The notes under the pieces were generated by a model, which saw only the letters and a program-made list of their open reading frames with translations, was not told the DNA's origin and made no database searches. The position numbers and the translations under genes are program-made. 64,000 nucleotides of DNA from Anastrepha obliqua (Eukaryota; Arthropoda; Insecta; Diptera; Tephritidae): assembly GCF_027943255.1 (NCBI RefSeq), contig NC_072893.1, positions 118,481,784 to 118,545,783 of the forward strand, in the 5' to 3' direction. Shown piece by piece: positions 54,130-64,000 of the stretch (the first letter of the stretch is position 1; each line of letters begins with the position of its first letter).

Positions 54130-55110
54130 TAAACAAGGTGAAGTCCAAAATAAACAAGACTTGCGTCATAAAAATGTTTTTGATGGCGCTCTCTTTTTAA
54201 TGAGTTAGTGCGTTGGAAGTTACATCCCTAGCTGACTTCCAGTGAAAGCTTGGTGCCAATCGGTTCAGTGCAAGCGAAGTTATTGCGTCTAAAGTGTCAG
54301 TATGTCATGTGTCATCGGCACAAAAATGAGTTTCGAACAAAAAGTTAATATCATTTTTTGTTTTGAAATCGGTAAAACTTTTACCGAAACATTTGAATTG
54401 ATGAAAAAAGTTTATGGCGTTGAATGTCTATCTCGTTCCAGAGTTCATGAGTTGTTCACACGTTTTAGAGATGGTTGTGAGGACATAAATGACAGTGAAA
54501 ATACAGGCCGCCCAAAATCAGTAATCACCGAAAACTCCATCGAAATTGTTCGTAAATTGATCAAAAACGAAACGAAATCATCGTTGAAACCCATGGAATC
54601 GGGGTTGAATATCTCCAAAACACCGATTTATCGCAACTGATAATTTGGGCTTACGAAAGATCTGTGCACGTTTCATACCGCACAAGTTAACGGAGAACCA
54701 AAAATTGCTCAGAATTCAACATTCGAAAGGCCTCACTAAAGAGGCGAGAAATGACGAGAACTTCCTTTACAGCATTGCAACTGGTGATGAAACGGGGATT
54801 TTCCAACATAAACCTGAAGCTAAGCGTAAAAGTGCCGAATGGAAGGCCCCACACGAGCCATCTCGCGTTTGGAGAAGTCTAAAACCGAGTCTATGCACAT
54901 TTGTTTTTATGATTTCAAGGTAATTGTCTGCAAGGAGCTCGTGTCAATGGGGCAAACCGTCAATACAATTTTCTATCTTGGCGTTTTGAGGCGTTTGTTG
55001 CACCGCATTCGTCGAATTCGCCCTGAATACCGCGAAGAAGGAAGCTGTTATTGCATTATAACACAGGCCGACAGCATCTCAGACCCAGAAACCGGACTAT
55101 ATATTTCCGA
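54130..55110 (+). mobile_element. mariner (Mos1-like), second Asp lost
   Basis: The 5' side carries AAGGTGAAGTCCAAAATAAA (about 54137), probably the terminal repeat. The frame at 54302 encodes MSFEQKVNIIFCFEIGKTFT, SRSRVHELFTRFRDGCEDIN and GRPKSVITENSIEIVRKLI (helix-turn-helix). At 54645 comes MGLRKICARFIPHKLTENQK, then IATGDETGIFQHKPEAKRKS (first Asp 54786-54788; the usual Trp after it is Gly). The second motif reads LHYNTG: the codon 55057-55059 is Tyr where LHDNA is expected. The rest of the catalytic domain and the 3' end are missing or unreadable. Stops and shifts at 54638, 54880 and 55118. Confidence 0.85.
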
Positions 55111-55114
55111 AGGT

Positions 55115-56630
55115 TTATGATGCGCAGAATCCAAATCTGGCTTCAGAATTGCTTTATCAGCTCTGGTTTTCGAGATATCCTAACCCAAAAGTGCAAAAAA
55201 CACCGTTTTTGCCCATATTTGAGGTTATGCAGCCTTGCAGATGTTTTCTTTCACCAAAATTAAAGGATGGCATCTTTAAATACAAACCTTTTTTTTCAAA
55301 TTGAGCTTGCTCAAATATCATTTTTTTTTCGCTGAGATATCGCATTTTGAAATTTTCATGTTTCAAAATTTTCCTACACCTGAAAATCGATTGAGATAAC
55401 ATTTTTAAATAGATGCGGACGACTATTCTACGAAGCTTTGGTTTAAGTTCTACTCCAAATACTACTGAATGAGAAATGAAAGTCGATATGCCCATCTACT
55501 GTGGCTCTCCATGCTACTCGAAATGTCACCCATTTTGAAGCCAGTGATGTATGTACATATGTATATATGTATGCAGATACTCTACATATATATATTACCA
55601 AAGTACATATGTATGTTTTTGCTTCTATGGTAAATGTGAAGCAGCACTCGTATAAGAATAGAGCAAAACGAGTTGAGTAAAATGAAACTTCAAACGCGAA
55701 ATGTCAAAACAATTAAATGTCATTCAAAATGCACACAATTAGAGGGAGGAGTATAATTTCAAACCATTCTTCCTATTATTTGAAAGGGTATTTTATGAAA
55801 TTACAAATATTTAGCGATTGTGAGCAAATTTGTGAGACAAACCTTTTGCAAGGCATCCATATCGGTGCTGCCTAGCTGAAATAAAAATGGCGTTTGCCCA
55901 AAAAATATAAAAATAAAAAAACAGATGCAAACAAATAAAACCCACAAACACTTGACAATATTAGGGAATACAAATGGAAAAACGACAAATTAAAAGTAAT
56001 GCGCAAAGAATAATAGCATAAAAATCCGCGTAACTCAACATATCAGAAGTGACATCGGATGTCAAAACAAGGAAATGCTGCTAAAGCTTAATTTTCGAAG
56101 TGTTTTAAAGTGAGTTTGGCAAAAGCAACAAAAGAAGAAGGAAAAACAAAAAACAGTTAAATAAACAAAATGCTAAGCGCATCCGTTGCTGCCTATTCGG
56201 TAATTGAAACCTTTGCTATTATTTTATGCAGCAGTCTAAAAATTTGTTGTTATAATGGAGCTGAGCCTTTAGCTCTAAGTATGCACGGCTCGGCATCGCT
56301 CGCTAGCAATTAAATCAGCAATTTAATCATCCTCACACTCTTTGAGAAAGGATATCAATTTCAATTGCGCAATTTGTTTTGACAGCGATTGTCTGTGTAT
56401 TTAATTGTGACACGCACTTCAACAGGTTTTTTTTTGGTAATTTTATAGTACTGTCACTGATTTGTTGGAACTAATATATAATAGATATCAAATTACGTGA
56501 AATTCAAAATAGAATAATAAAAATATTTCAGGTTGTCATTCGCGTTTTGCGAGTTAATAAAGAAGTGGTACAAAATCAAAATTCATTCAATGTAAAGCTG
56601 GCAAAAATTTAGTTAAAGTATTGGTGCGCA
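55115..56630. other. AT-rich non-coding DNA
   Basis: TATGTA microsatellite (55550-55600) and A/T-rich sequence. A patch at 55150-55500 resembles diverged non-autonomous repeats but I can define no ends. No gene. Confidence 0.5.
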
Positions 56631-56633
56631 ACT

Positions 56634-57575
56634 AAGTTCTCGATGTTTGTTGATGAAAAGACAACTTTATTCTGAAAAAATGGTTACAAATGAATCATTG
56701 AAAGTATTGCCCATTGCTGGCTACTACTTTTTCTCACCTTTCTGGTAGATCTCCGCTATCCACGGATTAAGCCTTTTTTTGATGTCTTCATATGAATAGA
56801 ACTGCTGGTCAGCTAAACCGTGTGCCATCGATCGGAACAGGTGATAATCGGGTGGCGCAATATCTGGAGAATATGGAGGGTGGGGTAGAATTTCCCACTT
56901 TAGTGCTTTCAGGTAGGTTTCACCGGGCTTGGCAACGTGAGACCGAGCGTTGTCTTGCTCTTGCGGCCGCTTCTCGCGCAGTGCTCGGCTCAATCGCATC
57001 AATTGAAGACGATACCGATCCCCAGTGATGGTTTCGCTTGGTTTTAACAGTTCATAATAAATATCACCAACTTGATCCCACCAAATACATACATAGAATA
57101 ACCTTCGCAGCGAGAATATTCGGCCGAGGCGACGACGTAGAAACTTGACCGGGGAGTCCCCATGACTTTCTTCTCTTTGGATTGCTGTAATGAATCAAAA
57201 TTTCCTCACCCGTCCCGATGCGATGAAGCAGCCTTTTTTGCCGCTGGAGCAGTTGTTCAAAGGCGAAAAAACGACGTTCAACATCCCTTGGTTTTAACTC
57301 ATAAGGAACCCAAGTCTCCTGTTTCTGAATCATTCCCAAAGCATACAATCGCTTGGAAATGGATTGACGGCTAACTCCTAATACTAACTCTTCTTGTGTT
57401 TGACATGGGTCCTCATTGAGCAATGCCTCCAATTCAGCGTCTTCGAAGGTTTTTGCCCTTCCTTCACGTGGACGGCCGTCAACATTAAAATCACCGTCTT
57501 CACGTTGTTTCATGTTGCAGCATCTCCATAAACTTTTTGTAGCTCTCGGTGCGCTTCAGCGAGCATTTTTTTCGA
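56634..57575 (-). mobile_element. mariner with first Asp changed to Glu
   Basis: The 3' end shows GGTGCGCAACTAAGTTCTCG (about 56625-56645), probably the terminal repeat. Minus strand: AHRELQKVYGDAAT (57560), GRPREGRAKTFEDAELEALL, SRQSISKRLYALGMIQKQE, TWVPYELKPRDVERRFFAFE and LLHRIGTGEEILIHYSNPKR. In the last the first catalytic position is Glu (codon 57205-57207, usual TGDEK). ARSH after QEQDN carries the second Asp and YSPDIAPPDYHLFRSMAHGL the third. A shift separates 57064 from 57002 and part of the middle is lost. The first codons of the protein are missing. Confidence 0.88.
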
Positions 57576-57609
57576 ATGAAAGGGCTGGATGCGTGCCAAG
57601 ATGTGAGCA

Positions 57610-59840
57610 TGCGAACTAATTAAGAACTGTTATCCCTGCCTTGGGATAGGGTGCACGCAAGAAAAGTGCAGTGGCTCTGATCGAAGCGATATGTGGGGGA
57701 AACCAGGGCACGAAATAAAAACCTGCAAAGAAGCCACCAATTGCATTCACTGTGTTGACGCGAACGTCAGTTACCACGAAAACTAACCCTGCCCCAGCAC
57801 CAAAAACAAAGGGCACTCGCTAATAGAACATGCTGCCAAAGTGCACACTGAAGCATTCCTAGCTCACTTTGAAGTTAATTCCCAGCCGCACGATAGTGGT
57901 GACTCTGGCTACATTGCAAGCGCCATGATGCAGCGCAGTGCCAAAAGCTGCGAGGCATCGGCGCTTGCGTAGGGCTATGCTCGAGAAGACGAACTGTGTA
58001 CTGGTGAACTACAGAAATCGCTGAGCTCAGACAAACCTGCTTCCGGAATAGAAGAAGGTACTTAAGAGCCAGGAGAAATAGAGAATCGGAGCCGAATGCT
58101 GATGATTTCAGCGCAGAATCAAGCAATCACCGCTAATAAGAAGGTAAAATGGAAGGAAGTTGGAAGGAACCTAAATAACAGCTCTTGTGGGATTGGGCTA
58201 TAAAATTGTAACGAGGAAGCTAAACATCCACTCCGCGGCCCCACATATAAACAGTGCTGCTATTAGCAAAGTGGATAGAAATAGACTGTTTACCACACAC
58301 TCTACGCTGTGCGGGCCTGAGACCCCCCTTCACTGAGGAAGAGCTAAACACCGCGACAAAAAACCTCAAAAGAATCAACGCTCCAGACCCAGACGGTATC
58401 CCAGCTGAAGCTCTCAAGCTTGTGGCTGAAAGCCGACCAGACGTGATGCTCGAGGCTTACAATGCATATTTTCCACAAAGCATCTTCCCCACAAAGCGGC
58501 TTCCCCAACACAGAAACTCACACTGTGCAATAAAAGTAAAGGCGATCCAGCGCCACCGTTAACTTGGCGTCCGCTATGCATGCTGGATAGTGCCGGGAAA
58601 TTGCTTGAGAAACTCATACAGGGAGGCTCGCAGAATCTGTTGACAGTGTAGGAAGATTTTCAGCAAGGCAATATGGCTACCGACGCGGAAAATCATCCCT
58701 TAGCGTAATAGAGGAGATGGTAAGCAATGCAGACCGCGCTCAACGCAAACGCAACTACCGGAACCGTATCACCGTCCGGACAACGCTTGATGTACGAAAC
58801 ACCTGTACAGCTTACAATGGATAGACATAATAAAGGCACTACGAGAAAGTTTCGAAAACCTGCATAAGGATTCTCTAGAGCTACCTGGGTGAGCGTAAAC
58901 TGCTGTAGCACAGCTTTTGTTCAGGAAGCAAAAGCGGTAACGTCTGGCGCTGCCCATGGAGCTATTCTTGACCCCAAACTCTGGAATCTAAGCTACGACG
59001 ATATCTTTCGACGAGTATAGAAATGCCAGAAGATACATATTTAGTGGGATAAGCGGACGATAAAGCGGCGGATATACCAGCCCGGGGACACTGAGGACGC
59101 TAGGAGCAAGCTGAACCAAGTTGCCGGAGCCTGGAATTCGCCAAACTTGAGATCGAAGTCATGCGGATGGCGCGAGGTCACTTGCCACTCGAGGTCAGCA
59201 TGCAAATAGGCGACACGTCCCAAGAGACCCAAAAAGTAGGGAAATACCGGGGTATTCAACTTGACTGCAGGCTTACTTTCTAGGCCCAGATTGGGTAAAT
59301 GCCACTGGTATGCTAAGCAGATTAATGTCAAACATCGGTGGGCCAAAGCAGAGCGAAAAATGGCTAATCGTGGCTGCCACAAACTCAAATCTCCAGTACG
59401 GTGGCAAAGCCGATGGAACACTGAACCGAGTGGCAGATGAAAGGCGAAACACATTCACTCAACGAGCAAATGGGTCTAAAGGAACTTCCGCCAAATCAAT
59501 TACTTCTTAACTCAGTTCCGCTCGGGCCACGTATACTTCTGGAGATACCGCATGGACAAGGTAAGCGATCTCAGGTGCTTATACTGCCAGGCGCCGAGCG
59601 TTGTTTAGTTGTGACAGATGGCTCGCGGAAAGAGATGTTCTGAGGAAGCAGATTGGCCACATTACGACAAGTAACATAATCAGGAAAATGAACGAACGCA
59701 AGGGCAGCTGGAACGCGGCAAAGGGATACATCGTGGACGTATTACGGAAAAAATAGACCTCGATATAGTGCAACAAAGCGAAGCAGCACAGACAGAGGCA
59801 CAAGAAGACGAGCTTTTAGCATAAAAGCTGGTTGCAAATA
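57610..59840 (+). mobile_element. R1-like LINE, ORF1 end plus ORF2 remains
   Basis: 57630-57790 gives the zinc-knuckle end of an ORF1 nucleic-acid chaperone: CYPCLGIGCTQEKC, DMWGKPGHEIKTC and NCIHCVDANVSYHEN. At least two Cys/His ligands are changed. The endonuclease is not recognisable. At 58318 RT begins: RPPFTEEELNTATKNLKRIN, APDPDGIPAEALKLVAE, YGYRRGKSSLSVIEEM, GAAHGAILDPKLWNLSYDDI and LSRLMSNIGGPKQSEKWLIV. The C-terminal zinc block CLYCQAP lies near 59574. Reading needs many frame changes. The order and MSNIGGP block fit the R1 clade, like the fragment at 31490-32095. 3' limit uncertain. Confidence 0.8.
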
Positions 59841-59844
59841 CGGA

Positions 59845-60295
59845 GGGCCCAGACGAGTGTAAATAAAATTCGTTCTTTATGGATGCCGTTCTGAGCGCTC
59901 CCAATGTAATGCAGAAACTAGTGTATACGGCGTCGCCCCGGAAGTAGAGGAATAGAGGGTTGTTTTAGTGGCCACACTACTCGACGCAGTAGACAAAGCT
60001 CACTGTAAGTGTGAAGGCATTTTGAACTCTACCTCACCCACCAAAAAACAAAAAAATGCCCACTGGTTCAGGGTTTCAAATGCTAAATGCTTTTCTTAAC
60101 TTCTTTACAGAGATGAAGGTAAAAGAGAACTTACTCGGAATTGGCGCAAGTGCACGCTTATCTGTACCGTCAGGAGTTAGCTTGAAATAAGTATGAATTT
60201 GAAAGTACTTGCAATTCAAGACCAACTGAAAACCCAAGCTTTTTAACATTCTATTTGACATGCCATTGAAGAAAGCGAAGACACCATTTTTTCAA
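59845..60295. other. no gene recognised
   Basis: May include untranslated sequence of the preceding LINE, with no proof. No frame of note. Confidence 0.4.
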
Positions 60296-60299
60296 ACAA

Positions 60300-61262
60300 T
60301 TTTTTTTTTCCCCCCTTTTAGAAAGATACACTTCTCCGAAAGCCATTTTTTAGCCTCTCCAAAAAAATAGGATTCGGCGAACTTTCTAAAATACGCCTCT
60401 GTCTCGGCATTTCTTCCTGTTAGGGTACAAGAAAAAGTCGCAATTCATGCAGTTTGGTGGCGAAAACTTCGGATGAATGTTTCTGGTGCGTTATCGTACT
60501 GAAACAGCATCTTCGATAACGCACCAGAAACATTCATCCGAAGTTTTCGCCACCAAACTGCATGAATTGCGACTTTTTCTTGTACCCTAACAGGAAGAAA
60601 TGGCTCGCGGGAAAAAATTTACTTCAAACGAGGAAGTCAAGCCGAGACAGAGGCGTATTTTATTTTCTTTTTCGCCAAATGCGTCCGTGTCCCTTAAAAT
60701 TTTTGTGAAAGCAGTCCAATAACTCACTGTAATATTGTCCAGCGATCGTTCTTCCTTTTTCTATAAAATCTATGAGAACGACGCCGTTCGCAACCCAAAA
60801 AATCGTCGCCATGACATTTCCGACCGATGGGACTGTCTTCGCCTTTTTTGGAGCGGATTCACCGGAGCATGCAAATCCATTGTTTTGATGTAATGATGAG
60901 TCCAGGTTTCATCAGCGGCGACAACGTGTCGCAAAAATTCCTTCGGATATCGCTTAAATTGCTCCAAACACTGCTTCGAAGTTAATAGCCGCATCCGCTT
61001 TTTGATGCATTGTGAGCAATCGCGGCACCCATCGGACCGACAATTTTTTCATCGCCTACTTATTATGTAAAATATTAATTGCCGTTCCAGTCGACACACC
61101 TATGACCTCTGTTACTTCGCGCACTTTCGTTCGTCGATCGTCGAGACTTTTTGAATGATTTCCTTGGTAACCACGTCTGCCACTCCTCATCAAAAACGGA
61201 TGTTCGCCCACGTTTAAATTCGCTAAACCAATGTCTAACTGTGGTCATCTATGGCGATTATG
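60300..61262 (-). mobile_element. mariner with an inverted internal duplication
   Basis: Minus strand from 61262: VRHWFSEFKRGR, DDRRTKVREVTEVIGVSTGT, AINILHNK, KKLSVRWVPRLLTMHQKAD and LLTSKQCLEQFKRYPKEFLR. HVVAADETWTHHYIKT (first Asp, about 60910) and MSWRRFFGLRTASF follow. The second Asp block DNAPETFI reads on the minus strand at about 60490, with the C terminus AYFRKFAESYFFGEAKK near 60360. Between them, 60514-60661 is an inverted copy of the 60388-60496 segment, so the second-Asp block occurs twice, head to head. That copy also reads KKWLAGKKFTSNEEV on the plus strand. The third Asp block (PPYSPDLAPCD) is deleted in both copies. Confidence 0.82.
60388..60661. repeat. inverted duplication (hairpin) in mariner
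   Basis: Left arm 60388-60496 and right arm 60514-60661 match in inverse over about 109 bp, with a 17-bp loop. The right arm has an extra 38-39 bp (GCTCGCGGGAAAAAATTTAC and on) between AAGAAATG and CCGAGACAGAGG. That extra piece is real mariner coding sequence, so the left arm carries a deletion. Confidence 0.9.
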
Positions 61263-61383
61263 TGGGGTAATGTGTGCAGCTGGGTAAGCGTTCTACTTAA
61301 TAGTGCAGTAGCGGCTTTGGAATGCTGCAAGTTAATCTGCGTTACCGTCAAGGGCCGGTAGCTACAGGAACCTTCCAAGCCAA

Positions 61384-62640
61384 TCATTTGGGAAAGACAT
61401 GGAAGCTGACCGTCCCAAAGAAGAGACTCAGACGGTTCCCGTACCGTGAGCCCATGACATCAACACTGGCCTCATCCACTCGCACCACAAGAGCAGCCCC
61501 TTCCTTTCCTTTCCGGTTTTTGCTCTTGGTGCACGAGAGGACTCGCCAAAGCCTCGTGTTGATGCCCGGATTATGAGCACGTAGACAGGATAGGACATCC
61601 GCCGTAGACAGGTCTGGATCTGGAATCCAGCAGATGGCCTTCCTGAGGGGTACACTCTCCTCGGTGTAGACTGCGAAGCGAGTGGTCCCCATGGAGGGCA
61701 CGTTATTGACCACTGTCCTGATCCACTCGAAGTTGGCCAGAGACGCGCACGTCACCTTTATGGTGCCGTCCTTTGTCTCATAGCCGTTCGCGTTGGCTTC
61801 AGGACCGGAGGCAATAACCTGACGCATCAGTTTACTTTTGCAGTATTTGATTTCTGCATCCGTCAGCTGATGGTCAGGCCCCAGTTTTCCAATCACAACC
61901 ACAGGTCGTAGGCCAGCAGCCTTCTCGTTATAGGATGGCTTGGCCGCACCCTTGGATGTGCTTGGGCGAAGGTCCAGCTCCCGATCCTCCACTGACGAAG
62001 ATTTCGCCGGGCAGACAGCTGTGCTGGACATTTTGTTGTGGCGCCGATAGGGAAGTGGCTTAGCAGAACCTTTTCCCGCCACATTGATTGGCGCCAAGGT
62101 CGCGCTCGTACCTTGGGGGATCGTGGCTCGGCCATTGGCGGCAACCGCAGGGCAAGGGGGAGGTGTGCTGCTTTCAGCCACCGTCCTTCTCCGCTTATCT
62201 GGGAGCGCCCGTGCCTACCGAGGATTCGGTAGCTTCCGTGGGTGTCACTTCCGCTGACCGAGGCCTTTTGGAAGACACAGACGCAAAAGGGCCGGCAGAG
62301 CCACATGAAGATTTCTCCCGCATGAGCCTTGCCCGCCGCTTTCTTCTCTCCCTCCTTGCCACGCTCTTCGATTTCCCGGCTTCTTTAGGAGGTCGAGCAG
62401 CCGCCGAAGAGGCCTCACAACTCAGGCCCTCCGAAACAGGGAAACGTTTCTCAGACTTTGAAGGAGAGGAAATTCCGATAGCAACCCCCGTCTCCTCCAG
62501 GATGCGCCCCTCGCTCGTAGAGTTGAGAGACTTTGGTAATGGTTGGGGCCTCCAGAACCCATGCCCCTGCCGTCGAAGCGGGTGGATTGCCACTTGTGTA
62601 GATTCCACCTGGAGTAATATCCTGTGTATTTTCCATTACC
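61384..62640 (-). mobile_element. LINE ORF1 with DUF4780-like domain
   Basis: A well-preserved ORF1 of a non-LTR retrotransposon. The N-terminal part lies in frames 62636-62195 (MENTQDITPGGIYTS, RGHGFWRPQPLPKSLNS, Arg/Lys-rich ARRERRKRRARL). The C-terminal 265 codons are open in 62181-61384, so one frameshift falls near 62190. Residues from about 90 of the second frame read VVVIGKLGPDHQLTDAEIKY, IKVTCASLANFEWIRTVVNN, VPLRKAICWIPDPDLSTADV and LRAHNPGINTRLWRVLSC, then GAALVVRVDEASVDVM. The order WIPxxxxxxxxVLxxLxxxNPGxxTxxWRV is what I know from DUF4780 proteins of fly LINEs. These bind element RNA. No zinc knuckles or ORF2 follow. Confidence 0.8.
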
Positions 62641-62718
62641 AGTGATGGTTTTGTTCGGGACTCCTCCCTAGCCAGTTTGGTTCGCGGATGGCACCCTGAT
62701 TCTATGCCAACTTTGAGT

Positions 62719-62769
62719 CATCACACGAGTGTTGAACCCACCCCATTAGGGAAGGCCACTCGTGTGATG
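62719..62769. repeat. 13-bp perfect hairpin upstream of ORF1
   Basis: CATCACACGAGTG (62719-62731) and CACTCGTGTGATG (62757-62769) are exact inverse copies around a 25-nt loop. The site lies about 80-130 bp upstream of the ORF1 start, in the presumed 5' untranslated region. It could be an RNA structure or leftover terminal repeats. Confidence 0.85.
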
Positions 62770-62859
62770 CCAGGGCTTCCCTATCCACCACCTGGGACGC
62801 ACCCGATGGGAGATCAGGCAACTCCACACGGGGTTACTTCCTTCAGTAATAGACTTTTT

Positions 62860-64000
62860 AGATTTCTTTTTCTCGACTATTTTCCAAATATCTGGTATTT
62901 AATCCTATCAGAAAGCGTAGTTAGAAAATTCAGTAAGAGTTTTTGTTTTTTTAACTAAAATGTAATAAGTACTGCAATATCTGCTAAGCAAAATTCTTAT
63001 CTACCGTTAAGGAACATCAAAAGAAAATTTCAACCTTATTTATTTCCAATTACGTCGAAATATTTAAAATTTTCTACAAATATCCTATTCAATTCGTAAT
63101 ATTCATTGCTTCATTATCTCTTTGCATTCGCTTAATGCTGCATCTGCTTTTCTTTTCTTTCAACTATTTTTTTTTGCTCTTTACGCTTCCCCTACTCAGA
63201 GTCTCCCACACAGCACTTTTCTCCAAATTGACACCATACAAAAGGACTTGTTTTCCACTTGAATTATCTTTATGATTGCTACGAATGCACGCACCCACAC
63301 ACACACACACACATACATACGCACACACTTGCACTACGTATTATATTATTATAATAAATGTCTCTAATATTTTTTTGCCTAACAACTTGGCAAATGTGTA
63401 GAAAAAACTCACTCAAATAAATAAGCAAAATTTAACGCCTTGGAAGAGTGGTAGCAAGAGTGGTAGAGATGAAAGGGGCAGCACTACAAAAAAGAATTAT
63501 ATGAATATCTACTAAATAAATTGAATTGATTCAATTTGCTGCGCCGTTCGCAAGGATGCGCAAAATTAAATCAAAAAGAGCTGAAAGTGTAAAAGAATAA
63601 TATGAAATGTGGAAGAAGGAAATAAAAATATTTGTTGGGGTGTGTGCGTGTGCGTGTGTGTTGCAACTAAGTAATGTCCAGTTACATTTTTCCTTAGCCT
63701 TCAACAAATAAATACACTTCAAGCATATCCTTTTCGTTGCCTCTTCTTCTTCTTCTTCATCTTCTCCTACTTCCTTCCTGGCGACCAGGCAGTTCATCTG
63801 CTTAATAGCTAGTAGGTTGGTCGTCCGCCTGGCTGCCTGCTCACTCACTGACTGGCTGGCTTGCTTGCTTGTCAAAAGCAATTCTCATTCGTGTAGAAAA
63901 TCCAATTGAATTCGCCGGTGAATGGATTTTGTTGTTAGTCATAGATTTTCTTGAAATTGAAAGAAAGACAATTTGTGCGCATTTGTTTTGCACTTTGGAG
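62860..64000. other. non-coding DNA with microsatellites
   Basis: AT-rich sequence, a CA run at 63297-63312, a TCTTCT run at 63740-63760 and GGCTG/CTTG repeats near 63830-63870. A 116-codon minus-strand frame (63531-63881) is built from these runs and is not called. Confidence 0.55.

Noticed and set aside
63531..63881. 116-codon minus-strand frame with an acidic run
   Set aside because: The run comes from a TCTTCT microsatellite, and no motif or homology is visible.
1..64000. CRISPR array, operon, ribosome binding sites or bacterial promoters
   Set aside because: Sequence is eukaryotic. The only arrays are microsatellites and the U2 tandem units, with no spacer-repeat pattern.

Overview
The window looks like repeat-rich DNA from a fly. 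It is AT-rich and holds many mariner lineages, fly-type LINEs and U2 snRNA-like copies whose stem-loops resemble the Drosophila U2 gene. A tRNA-derived SINE with a body I associate with tephritid fruit flies is also present. Tephritidae is my best guess from recalled repeat signatures, not a proven assignment. I find no convincing intact host gene. Only one short stretch near 10.8 kb even hints at a host exon. The window is best read as a transposon graveyard between or inside host genes.

Layout. 0-9.8 kb: a mariner cut by the window edge, two LINE fragments, a SINE, a LINE 3' end, then five more IS630-Tc1-mariner copies (a DD34D copy, a DD37D copy, a Tc1-like copy, an internally deleted mini-mariner, another DD34D copy) with a second SINE among them. 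9.8-19.2 kb: mostly AT-rich non-coding DNA with a LINE C-terminal fragment, a hAT (ZMYM-like) transposase copy and a LINE reverse-transcriptase scrap. 19.2-28 kb: a TATGAA hexamer array, two RTE-like LINE pieces, a LINE 3' end with AACCT repeats, a TTAA-flanked MITE, a jockey-like LINE and a 411-codon RT open frame. 28.5-30.2 kb: three tandem units each carrying a minus-strand U2 snRNA-like sequence, one split by a 255-bp MITE, followed by a tRNA-like unit.

30.6-43.3 kb: SINE-body pieces, R1-like and RTE-like LINE scraps, a mariner with a LINE RNase H segment replacing part of its coding region, a mariner with both ends, a second TTAA MITE, and a three-deep nest. In that nest an RTE-like LINE is split by a jockey-like LINE (11-bp target duplication), which is split by a foldback element with 454-bp arms (4-bp target duplication). 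The RTE copy then ends in an approximately 818-bp CCTTTA array. 44-64 kb: small LINE, DD41D and SINE pieces, a pogo/Tigger element split by a DD41D element, another SINE with a 12-bp target duplication, a second DD41D element, three more mariners (one with an inverted internal duplication), an R1-like LINE and a LINE ORF1 with a DUF4780-like domain.

None of the transposases is intact. Each has a stop, a frameshift, a deletion or a lost catalytic residue, so these elements are probably immobile now. The most interesting items are the U2-like tandem array, the foldback element, the SINE family and the MITEs with precise target duplications. Family names rest on protein motifs read by eye. Clade assignments within LINEs are tentative.
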